Shown: positions 1 through 4,556 of the stretch, piece after piece | Layout: every line of letters begins with the position of its first letter | How positions within the stretch are numbered: position 1 is the stretch's first letter | Program-made: the position numbers and the translations under genes | The notes under the pieces: model-generated | The model's database searches: none | What the model was told of the DNA's origin: nothing | Seen by the model: the letters and a program-made list of their open reading frames with translations, nothing else | NCBI GenBank assembly: GCA_023392395.1 | Contig: JAEVZE010000137.1 | Span: 1 to 6,725, forward strand | Direction: 5' to 3' | DNA from: Bacillota bacterium | Lineage (GTDB): Bacteria; Bacillota; Clostridia; Christensenellales; Aristaeellaceae | DNA length: 6,725 bases

Positions 1-1
1 C

Positions 2-523
2 TCCTATCCGCCGGGATACAAGGAAAACGGCGGCGTCTTCTGCCACAACAACCCCTGGATCACCATCGCCGAGACCGTGCTGGGCCACGGCGACCGGGCG
101 TTTGACACGTTCCGGCGCACCTGCCCCAGCTATATCGAAGATCAGCAGCTGCACCGCACGGAGCCCTACGTCTACTCCCAGATGATCGCGGGGCCTTACG
201 CGCCGCGCCACGGCGAGGCCAAGAACAGCTGGCTGACTGGCACCGCCGCCTGGAGTTTCTACTGCGTATCCCAGGTGATTCTGGGCGTCAAGCCCCAGTA
301 CGACGGGCTTCTGATCGACCCTTGTCTGCCCGCGGCGATTCCCGCGCTGACCATCACCCGGAAGTTCCGCGGCGCGACCTACGTCATCGACATCGCAAAC
401 CTGGCAGGCGGCGAGAAAAAGCCGCTCACCATCGAACTGGACGGCGAGCCGTTGTACGGTAACCTTTTGCCAATACCCACGCGCCCCGGAGAAACCCATT
501 CTGTCAAAGTGCGCATCGGGTGA
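2..523 (+). CDS. GH94 glycoside phosphorylase, cellobiose phosphorylase-like (C-terminal part)
   Basis: Cytoplasmic inverting phosphorolysis of a beta-glucoside, most likely cellobiose plus phosphate to glucose-1-phosphate plus glucose. The frame is open from the left edge, so only the last 173 residues are present; full family members have about 800. Seen in order: YPPGYKENGG, FCHNNPWI (residues 13-20), HRTEPYVYSQMIAG, GEAKNSWLTGTAAW (71-84), GLLIDPCLP and TRKFRGATY. These are hallmarks of the GH94 (alpha/alpha)6 barrel end and C-terminal beta-domain. By family knowledge, the His of CHNNPW and the Thr-Gly of LTGT probably match the phosphate-contacting residues of cellobiose phosphorylase; their spacing of about 64 residues agrees. 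The catalytic Asp lies upstream and is not seen. The HRTEPYVY and GEAKNSWLTG wording favours cellobiose over chitobiose phosphorylase, but substrate cannot be settled from the tail alone. The gene ends TGA, with a short hairpin (538-553) 14 bp downstream. Confidence 0.95.
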   Translation, partial: SYPPGYKENGGVFCHNNPWITIAETVLGHGDRAFDTFRRTCPSYIEDQQLHRTEPYVYSQMIAGPYAPRHGEAKNSWLTGTAAWSFYCVSQVILGVKPQYDGLLIDPCLPAAIPALTITRKFRGATYVIDIANLAGGEKKPLTIELDGEPLYGNLLPIPTRPGETHSVKVRIG

Positions 524-545
524 ACCACCATCCCCCATCCGGCCC

Positions 546-574
546 TTGCCGGAATACCGGACCTGCCGTATACT
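546..574 (+). promoter_or_regulatory. Sigma-A type promoter of the truncated methyltransferase gene
   Basis: TTGCCG (546-551), a 17 bp spacer and TATACT (569-574) form a good housekeeping promoter, with a start expected near 581, about 35 nt before the ATG at 615. The -35 hexamer lies in the loop and 3' arm of a small perfect hairpin (TCCGGC/GCCGGA, 538-543 and 548-553) just after the GH94 stop codon. The promoter is inferred from hexamers and spacing only. Confidence 0.55.
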
Positions 575-614
575 GTTGACGAATGTAGGTGCCACGCTCG
601 CCGGGGAGGATTCC

Positions 615-875
615 ATGAAAGAGAAGATCGCGCTGCACAGGGAGATGGAGACGCTGCTGATTCCGCTCTACGGGAGGGCGGAATCGACGCGGCAAGGCCT
701 TTGTTCGGACCCATACGCCGTCGAAACACTGGACAGGATCGAATACAACTTCGGCGCACTGAAGATCCCGAAAAAGATGCGGGTTCTGCATCGAAAAACC
801 CTTCGGTTTTTTCGATGCGTTAGGGAAAAACTGCGTGCGCCTGAAATCCCGCGGGATTTCCGGGCGGCGCACTGA
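615..875 (+). pseudogene. Truncated leucine carboxyl methyltransferase-family (O-methyltransferase) gene
   Basis: The ATG at 615 has a strong ribosome binding site (GGGGAGGA, 603-610) and its own promoter. Residues 1-54 read like the start of the SAM-dependent LCM/PPM methyltransferase family: METLLIPLYGRAEST (11-25), then DPYAVETLDRIEYNF (32-46) and LKIPKK (49-54), matching the usual 'LLIPLYGRA..DP.A.ei...idYdF...kipKk' entry segment. Family members run to about 270 residues and the SAM-binding domain should follow, but it is absent. Family-like sequence stops at about 776-780 and the repeat copy A hairpin begins at 788. The frame then reads through repeat DNA (arginine-rich, no family resemblance) to a stop at 873-875, giving 86 aa. 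The product cannot bind SAM, so this is a gene remnant. The intact promoter and RBS suggest the break is fairly recent, or that the transcript is kept for another reason. Confidence 0.75.
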
Positions 876-956
876 CTTAAGGTGTTGTTTGTTCTCCCAA
901 TGTGCGCACTGGGAGAACAAACGCATTTCCGGCGCACAGGTCGCCGGAAATGATTG
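788..956 (+). repeat. Structured dispersed repeat, copy A
   Basis: One of three copies in this window (with 2751-2920 + and 5956-6118 -). Four hairpins in order: (1) 788-818, with arms GCATCGAAAAACC and GGTTTTTTCGATGC around CTTC, one base bulged; (2) 835-872, with outer arms GTGCGCC (835-841) and GGCGCAC (866-872) enclosing the perfect palindrome GAAATCCCGCGGGATTTC (843-860); (3) GTTTGTTCTCCCA (887-899) with a perfect 13 bp partner at 910-922; (4) CATTTCCGGCG (924-934) with a perfect 11 bp partner at 942-952. Blocks shared with the other copies are GCCTGAAA, ATTTCCGGGCG, a C-R-CTG box and the CCGGCG/CGCCGG core. It lies exactly where the methyltransferase homology upstream ends. No ORF in it resembles a protein. 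Confidence 0.85.
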
Positions 957-993
957 ATCCTCTTCGGGACTTTGTTGATGGTCTGAACTGAAG

Positions 994-1011
994 CCGCGTC
1001 TTCGGGCGTGG
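994..1011 (+). other. Short UUCG-capped hairpin between repeat A and the HxlR gene
   Basis: CCGCGTC and GGCGTGG flank a TTCG loop. Seven pairs form on the plus-strand RNA, two of them G-U; on the minus strand those become A-C mismatches, so the plus strand is favoured. There is no T-run after it, so it is at best a weak terminator or processing signal for plus-strand transcription through repeat A. Confidence 0.25.
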
Positions 1012-1012
1012 T

Positions 1013-1378
1013 CTACTCTATCTCAATGGCGGCAGGTGTGCCGGAGGGCTGTTTCCCGCGCAAGTCCTGGATATACAGATTGCCCCACGCCTCGAGTTCC
1101 GCCAGTACGGGATCAAATCGCCTTCCCAATTCCGTCAGCGAATACTCCACCTTGGGCGGAATCTGGCTATATACCGTCCGAGCCACCAATCTGTGCTCCT
1201 CCAGCAGGCGCAGCTGCTTGGTCAGCGTCGCCTGCGTCAGATCCGGGAGATTGCGCTGCAGTTCCCCAAACCGCATCGTCTTCCCGTTCAGAAAGTGCAG
1301 GATCAGCAGCGTCCACTTGCCGGTCAAGAGCTTCTGGGCCGTCACATACGGGCAGATTCCGAAAAGATCCTGTTGCAT
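1013..1378 (-). CDS. HxlR-family (winged helix-turn-helix) transcriptional regulator
   Basis: A 121-aa DNA-binding regulator of usual HxlR/DUF24 length. Family signatures are clear: ICP near the N-terminus (residues 8-10), LLTGKWTLLILHFL (17-30), MRFGELQRNLPDLTQATLTKQL (35-56, recognition helix region), LRLLEEHRLVARTVY (56-70), PPKVEYSLTELGRRFDPVL (74-92, wing and following helix) and WGNLYIQDLR. Cys9 sits where HxlR regulators such as YodB and HypR carry their redox- or electrophile-sensing cysteine; a similar role here is inference. The start ATG (1378-1376) follows GGAGG with only a 4 nt gap, slightly short but with no better alternative. It is transcribed divergently from the flavoprotein gene at 1510, the usual arrangement for an HxlR regulator and its target. 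Signal or ligand is unknown. Confidence 0.93.
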   Translation of the reverse strand: MQQDLFGICPYVTAQKLLTGKWTLLILHFLNGKTMRFGELQRNLPDLTQATLTKQLRLLEEHRLVARTVYSQIPPKVEYSLTELGRRFDPVLAELEAWGNLYIQDLRGKQPSGTPAAIEIE

Positions 1379-1392
1379 GGCGCCTCCAATAG

Positions 1393-1405
1393 TATCGTAT
1401 CGATA
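1393..1405. promoter_or_regulatory. Candidate HxlR operator
   Basis: TATCG-TAT-CGATA is a perfect 5+5 bp inverted repeat in the divergent control region, 15 bp upstream of the HxlR start. A related half-site occurs further in: AGTATCG at 1391-1397 on the plus strand and AGTACGATC on the minus strand at 1429-1421, the latter touching the -35 of the flavoprotein promoter. Position is suitable for control of both genes. Known HxlR sites are short AT-rich dyads of this general kind, but no exact consensus match is claimed. Confidence 0.35.
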
Positions 1406-1428
1406 GCAATCTCAGAAAAAGATCGTAC

Positions 1429-1457
1429 TTGAAAAAATCCTTGTACCATGCAATAAT
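1429..1457 (+). promoter_or_regulatory. Sigma-A type promoter of the PNPOx-like flavoprotein gene
   Basis: TTGAAA (1429-1434), an exact 17 bp spacer and AATAAT (1452-1457), each five of six to consensus. The start would fall near 1464, about 45 nt before the ATG at 1510. The -35 overlaps a half-site shared with the candidate HxlR operator region. Confidence 0.65.
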
Positions 1458-1509
1458 ACGGCAGGTTGGCCGCGTTGTCCACTGCAAGATCGAATTGGAG
1501 GAACATACC

Positions 1510-1902
1510 ATGCTGGAGATTTATGAGTTTTTGAAGGGGTGCGGCACCTACTATTTGGCCACGGTGGAGGGCGATCAGCCTCGCGTCAGGCCCTTCGGCA
1601 CGGTGGACCTGTTCGAAGGCAGACTGTACATCCAGACCGGAAAGGTCAAGAAGGTGTCCAAGCAGATGGCCGTCAACCCGAAGGTGGAGATCAGCGCGTG
1701 CATGGGCGACAAGTGGCTGCGCCTCGAGGCGACCGCCGTCGAGGACGAGCGACTGGAAGCTAGGGAACACATGCTGGATCAATACCCATCCCTCAAGGGC
1801 ATGTACAAGGCCGACGACGGCAACACGCAGGTTCTGTACCTGAAGGACGCGACCGCCACCATTTATTCGTTCACCAGCGCGCCGGTGGTGGTCCGCTTCT
1901 AG
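1510..1902 (+). CDS. Pyridoxamine 5'-phosphate oxidase-family (FMN-binding split barrel) protein
   Basis: A 130-aa cytoplasmic flavin-binding protein of the short PNPOx-like class. Seen: IYEFLKGCGTYYLATVEGDQ (residues 4-23), PRVRPFGTVDLFEGRLYIQT (24-43), KVKKVSKQMAVNPKVEIS (45-62) and WLRLEATAVED (69-79), then a GMYKADDGNTQVLYLKDATA segment near the end. The RVRPFG strand and the LYIQTGKVKKVSKQM stretch are the usual FMN-contact region. Length matches the uncharacterised family; true PdxH enzymes are longer and lack this C-terminus, so a vitamin B6 role is not supported. ATG 1510 is chosen because GGAGG (1497-1501) precedes it by 8 nt and the family begins there; the upstream in-frame TTG at 1429 coincides with the -35 element. 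The divergent HxlR regulator probably controls it. Substrate is unknown; a redox or detoxification role is inference. Confidence 0.93.
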   Translation: MLEIYEFLKGCGTYYLATVEGDQPRVRPFGTVDLFEGRLYIQTGKVKKVSKQMAVNPKVEISACMGDKWLRLEATAVEDERLEAREHMLDQYPSLKGMYKADDGNTQVLYLKDATATIYSFTSAPVVVRF

Positions 1903-2063
1903 CACCGGCCCAGCCTTTCCGTCGGATTTTTCTTCAAAACCAGGCCACGCCCGGAGGTTTCCGTTGGCACGGCCCGGTTCTGTGCCTTGTATATGGGAGG
2001 TGCCCTCCGACAGGCATTTACCCGTCGCGTATGTCCCTGTAAAGCGCCCGAGACCAACCTTGC
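1903..2063 (+). other. Non-coding stretch with paired segments, possible flavoprotein 3' UTR
   Basis: No gene found between the flavoprotein stop and the tetR promoter. Within it, GGCACGG (1966-1972) can pair with CTGTGCC (1980-1986) around a 7 nt loop. Alternatively TGCCTTGT (1983-1990) can pair with ACAGGCA (2010-2016), one base bulged, enclosing GGAGG/CCTCC (1996-2000 and 2004-2008). The two folds compete for 1983-1986. A run of five T at 1927-1931 follows only a weak stem, so a clear terminator for the flavoprotein gene is not seen. It bears no resemblance to the three-copy repeat. Confidence 0.25.
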
Positions 2064-2092
2064 TTGACGTCTGGACGTCCCTGCGGTATACT
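2064..2092 (+). promoter_or_regulatory. Sigma-A type promoter of the TetR-family gene
   Basis: TTGACG (2064-2069), a 17 bp spacer and TATACT (2087-2092) are close to consensus. The expected start is near 2099, leaving a leader of about 75 nt before the ATG at 2175. Confidence 0.65.
2066..2079. promoter_or_regulatory. Candidate TetR autoregulatory operator
   Basis: Two copies of the 6 bp palindrome GACGTC are separated by TG, so the 14 bp as a whole is also a perfect inverted repeat. It covers the last bases of the -35 hexamer and runs into the spacer of the tetR promoter, a typical place for autorepression by a dimeric repressor. Assignment to this regulator rests on position and symmetry only. 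Confidence 0.4.
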
Positions 2093-2174
2093 GCATTCTG
2101 ACAGTTGGTGCGCAGTCCGTTCGTTATCTCCCGCACCACGGGTGGACGACGAGCGGTTTGGGGAGGAGACGGCC

Positions 2175-2756
2175 ATGAACTATCAGAAGGCGAGGACGGA
2201 TCGCAGGGTTCTGTACACGAAGATGTTCCTCCGGGAGAGCCTGCTGGATCTGATGCGGGAAAAACCCATCGGCAAGATCACGCCCACCGAGCTCTGCCGC
2301 CACGCGGACATCAACCGGAACACCTTTTACGCCCACTACGACAGCCCCGAGGCGCTCTTGAAGAGCGTCGAGGACGATTTATACGATCAGCTCAGCCGCT
2401 CGCTGCAGGTCTCGCTGAAAGACGGTAACATCCTGTTGACCTTGACGGAGATCTGCCAGGCGATTCAGAAAAACGGCGACCTGTGCAAGGTGCTGTTCTC
2501 GGACCACGGGGACAAGGAATTCCTCCGGCGCATCATCAACATCGCCCGCGATAAGTGCATCGCCGAATGGCGCGCGGCGGGCATGGCGGAGAACGGCGGC
2601 CAGATGGAGATGCTCTACCACTACACCGCCAGCGGCAGCGTGGCAGTCATCGAGCATTGGATACAGGAGGACATGAAGAAGAGCCCGGAGGAGATCGCCC
2701 GCTTCATCGCAAGGGCCACCGCGTTTGGTCAGCAGGCGTTTCTGAAAGAGCGTTGA
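2175..2756 (+). CDS. TetR/AcrR-family transcriptional regulator
   Basis: A 193-aa regulator. The N-terminal helix-turn-helix is clear: LLDLMREKPIGKITPTELCR (residues 23-42) followed by HADINRNTFYAHYDSPEALL (43-62), the recognition helix and the FY.HY motif of TetR proteins. The C-terminal half (about 70-193) is helical and ends with a segment (SVAVIEHWIQEDMKKSPEEIA) common in the TetR_C subgroup that includes DhaS-like regulators; this fits poorly characterised Firmicutes TetR proteins rather than a named one. ATG 2175 follows GGGGAGGAG (2160-2168) with a 6 nt gap; the longer in-frame extension upstream runs through the promoter and is not used. The last codons, GAG-CGT-TGA, lie inside repeat copy B, which therefore supplies the stop codon. 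No target gene stands beside it in the same operon, so autoregulation is the only control suggested by the sequence. Confidence 0.92.
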   Translation: MNYQKARTDRRVLYTKMFLRESLLDLMREKPIGKITPTELCRHADINRNTFYAHYDSPEALLKSVEDDLYDQLSRSLQVSLKDGNILLTLTEICQAIQKNGDLCKVLFSDHGDKEFLRRIINIARDKCIAEWRAAGMAENGGQMEMLYHYTASGSVAVIEHWIQEDMKKSPEEIARFIARATAFGQQAFLKER

Positions 2757-2920
2757 AAAAACCCGAGGGTTTTGGGGCGCAATGGAAGGGGCTCTGCGCA
2801 GGCCTGAAATGACTTCCGAATTTCCGGGCGGCCCGCTGACTCATGTTATTGTTTCTTGAACCAGTGTACGCACTGGTCCAAAAAGCACGTTCCCGGCGCG
2901 TAGGTCGCCGGGAACGATTG
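2751..2920 (+). repeat. Structured dispersed repeat, copy B
   Basis: Second copy, same order of hairpins as 788-956: (1) AAAACC/GGTTTT around CGAG (2758-2773); (2) GGCC (2801-2804) and GAAAT (2806-2810) paired with ATTTC (2820-2824) and GGCC (2830-2833), extended by an outer GCG (2796-2798); (3) ACCAGTG (2860-2866) and CACTGGT (2871-2877) around TACG, with a further TTG/CAA beyond one mismatch; (4) CGTTCCCGGCG (2888-2898) and CGCCGGGAACG (2906-2916), 11 perfect pairs. Its left end GAGCGTTGAAAA matches the left end of copy C and begins at or just before the last tetR codons (2749-2756), so it overlaps the tetR stop. A strong terminator 34 bp beyond it suggests the repeat is transcribed as the tetR 3' UTR. 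Confidence 0.85.
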
Positions 2921-2953
2921 GAAGGTGTGTTGAGGTTCGTCAGCAAATTGAGC

Positions 2954-2982
2954 GCCGCGCCGTTTGGCGCGGCAGATTTTTA
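2954..2982 (+). terminator. Intrinsic terminator between tetR and the converging LURP-one-like gene
   Basis: GCCGCGCC (2954-2961) and GGCGCGGC (2966-2973) form a perfect 8 bp G+C stem around GTTT, followed by AGATTTTTA. This is a good rho-independent terminator for plus-strand transcription coming from tetR through repeat B. On the minus strand the stem follows the stop of the gene at 2993, but only a weak AATTT follows, so function in that direction is doubtful. Confidence 0.8.
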
Positions 2983-2992
2983 TCCTGTCAGG

Positions 2993-3472
2993 TCATCCGC
3001 CCTGATCACACTTGACCGCGTCGATGGCCAGCACGGCCATGAGCACCGGCAGCGCATCCTCGTCCCGGTCCACTTCGATCTGGTAGGTATCCGTCCAGTG
3101 CAAAAGCTCCTTGGACACGCTGGCAACCAGGCGGTTGCCAGCCAGCACTTCATAGTTCCACTCCAGCCAGTCGCCTTCCACCCGCCAGCCGTTCAGTTCG
3201 ATTTCAAACCGCGGCGTAAAAAGCGTGAATTCCTTCCGGATCACGCCGGCATAGCGCTCGCCCAGATACACCTCAAAGCGAGGCAGGAACGAGAGCACCT
3301 TTTCCTTGATCATGCCCAGGAAGGTCTCTTCCCGGTCAAAGATCTTCAGCGTGTGCCCCCAGTCCAGCACGCCCTTGACGGAATAGATCAAATTCTCTTC
3401 TTCGTCGTAGACGTCGAAGCTGTCAAACCATGAGAAAAACCGCTGCTTGAACAGCATGCGCACTGTGCTCAT
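2993..3472 (-). CDS. LURP-one-related (LOR/YxjI-like) protein
   Basis: A 159-aa protein with the tubby-like beta-barrel fold of the LOR family, whose biochemical role is unknown in bacteria. Seen: LFKQRFFSWFDSFDVYDEEE (residues 7-26), YSVKGVLDWGHTLKIFD (30-46), VLSFLPRFEVYLGERYAGVI (59-78), KEFTLFTPRFEIELNGWRVEG (80-100), VSKELLHWTDTYQIEVD (119-135) and VLMAVLAIDAVKC (143-155). These are repeating strand motifs of the family over its full length, including the conserved 'iskel.hwtDTY.i.v' and C-terminal 'vLAIDa..c'. The chosen ATG (3472-3470) overlaps the methyltransferase stop as ATGA, suggesting translational coupling. An alternative start at 3457 (154 aa, MLFKQ) fits the family N-terminus equally well and has a GGGATGAG stretch at a better distance. 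It is transcribed with the methyltransferase and converges on tetR. Confidence 0.9.
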   Translation of the reverse strand: MSTVRMLFKQRFFSWFDSFDVYDEEENLIYSVKGVLDWGHTLKIFDREETFLGMIKEKVLSFLPRFEVYLGERYAGVIRKEFTLFTPRFEIELNGWRVEGDWLEWNYEVLAGNRLVASVSKELLHWTDTYQIEVDRDEDALPVLMAVLAIDAVKCDQGG

Positions 3473-4305
3473 CCCTTTTGCAGGAAAATCCACCACTGAG
3501 GATCAAAGCCGTCCAGCGCGATCTCATGAACGTCCGGCAGATCATGAAGCCAGGGCCGGACCATCGGGAGCATGTCTTCAAACAGCTTTGGGGGATAGCC
3601 CCAGTCGAGGTCCAGCTGGAACATGTAATGGTTGATGGCGACGAAGCCGCCGGGGCGCAGCGTCGGCCACAGAGAGCGCATCAGCGCCATGAACGGCCCT
3701 CGGACGCTCTCCTCCAAGGTGCCTTCCGCAGTCTCTCGGCGGAGCATTTCGATCATCGCGGGCAGCGTTTCCATCCAGTCCGAACGGACGGTGTCCACAC
3801 CCTCCCGCGCGCACAGGATGGCCTGCAGCACATCGTTGACGGCGTGTTGGAAGGCGACGACGTCCACCTGCCCATCCCCAAGGTACAGAGGGATGTTGGC
3901 GGCGTCGTCCGAAATCAGCTGAAAGGAGAGCGGCAGCGCATTGGTCTTTTTGAGCAGGCTCTCGTTCAGCTTTTCGTTCATGTTGGCCGTGATGTAGCGG
4001 CTGCCCGGGCGCAGGCGCGCAAGGCATTGCGGGATCATGTCCGCGTCGCCGGAGGCCACCTCCAGGAGCGTCATCTCGCCGTTTGGGTGCAGCCGCTCCA
4101 GCGCTTCGCCCCAGCGCGCCCGGAAGTACGCCTCGTTGATGGCGGTAAAGCGGGCGATGGGCGCATCCAGAAGCGCGCAAAGTTCAGCTTTGCGGGCATC
4201 CTTTGGGATCGCTTTGTACTCCCCGAGCTCCTGGCCGCTCAGGTAGCGGAGGGCGCTCTCGTCCAGCCTTTGCAGCCATCGGGCGGCATCGTCCAGCGGA
4301 ATCAT
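3469..4305 (-). CDS. Class I SAM-dependent methyltransferase, uncharacterised
   Basis: A 278-aa probable methyltransferase. An N-terminal helical region (1-75) precedes the Rossmann-like domain. MTLLEVASGDADMIPQCL (78-95) is motif I, the SAM-binding loop. GSRYITANMNEKL (101-113) follows as the second strand. DDAANIPL (133-140) and VDVVAFQHAVNDVLQAIL (147-164) are the motif II/III region with the family-like 'D.v.f.hA.nd'. LRPGGFVAINHYMF (216-229) is the late strand typical of class I enzymes. Substrate cannot be named; it does not match 16S/23S rRNA, Dam or UbiE/COQ5 types. ATG 4305 is chosen because GAGGAG lies 7 nt upstream; the frame stays open to 4659 by chance. A strong promoter lies 100 bp upstream (4408-4436). 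It overlaps the LURP-one-like gene by 4 bp, so the two probably act together. Confidence 0.82.
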   Translation of the reverse strand: MIPLDDAARWLQRLDESALRYLSGQELGEYKAIPKDARKAELCALLDAPIARFTAINEAYFRARWGEALERLHPNGEMTLLEVASGDADMIPQCLARLRPGSRYITANMNEKLNESLLKKTNALPLSFQLISDDAANIPLYLGDGQVDVVAFQHAVNDVLQAILCAREGVDTVRSDWMETLPAMIEMLRRETAEGTLEESVRGPFMALMRSLWPTLRPGGFVAINHYMFQLDLDWGYPPKLFEDMLPMVRPWLHDLPDVHEIALDGFDPQWWIFLQKG

Positions 4306-4407
4306 TGCCAAACTCCTCTTTCGCTCCATCGTTCTTGATTTCATGCGGACAGGCCCGTTCTGGAAGCGCCCGGTGCGGCACAAGCGCGAACTATGCACAA
4401 TAAAACC

Positions 4408-4436
4408 ATTATAACGCAGCGTCCAAATGGTGGCAA
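4408..4436 (-). promoter_or_regulatory. Sigma-A type promoter of the methyltransferase/LURP-one operon
   Basis: On the minus strand TTGCCA (4436-4431), an exact 17 bp spacer and a perfect TATAAT (4413-4408). The start is expected near 4401, giving a leader of about 95 nt. The first two bases of the -35 are also the last two bases of the perfect inverted repeat at 4435-4477. Confidence 0.7.
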
Positions 4437-4477
4437 GCGGATTGGGGATCGCTACCCACGATTTCCCCAATCCGCTT
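4435..4477. repeat. Perfect 13 bp inverted repeat abutting the operon promoter
   Basis: AAGCGGATTGGGG (4435-4447) and CCCCAATCCGCTT (4465-4477) pair perfectly, and ATCG/CGAT inside can add four more pairs. It lies about 80 bp after the molybdoenzyme stop and immediately before the -35 of the methyltransferase operon. No T-run follows on either strand, so it is a poor intrinsic terminator; it could be an mRNA 3'-end stabiliser or a binding site for a regulator of the promoter. The rest of 4306-4556 holds the operon leader and promoter and no gene. Confidence 0.6.
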
Positions 4478-4556
4478 GATGCTTCGACACAACCTATTTG
4501 GTTCGAGGCGCTGCGCGCGGCGCATTCCCCAGGCGCTCCCCGCACCATCCAATGGC

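Noticed and set aside
788..956. Repeat copy as the end of an IS element or a classic MITE
   Set aside because: No matching terminal inverted repeats, target-site duplications or transposase sequence could be seen around any of the three copies. A mobile origin remains possible but unsupported.
1429..1509. Upstream TTG start for the flavoprotein
   Set aside because: The TTG coincides with the -35 element of its own promoter, and the family N-terminus and the GGAGG site both point to ATG 1510.
1995..2009. T-box-like GGGAGGTGCC motif
   Set aside because: It only loosely resembles the T-box bulge sequence, has no specifier stem, and no aminoacyl-tRNA synthetase or amino acid gene follows directly.
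1342..2139. Long minus-strand open frame of 265 codons opposite the flavoprotein and across its control region
   Set aside because: It runs antisense through the well-supported flavoprotein gene, the divergent promoter region and the HxlR N-terminus, and its translation resembles no family. The GC-rich third positions explain it.
2843..3433. Plus-strand open frame of 196 codons opposite the LURP-one-like gene
   Set aside because: It starts inside repeat copy B, crosses a strong terminator and runs antisense to a well-matched gene.
3478..4338. Plus-strand open frame of 286 codons opposite the methyltransferase
   Set aside because: It is antisense to a clear SAM methyltransferase, with His/Arg/Gln-rich composition typical of a shadow frame and no ribosome binding site.
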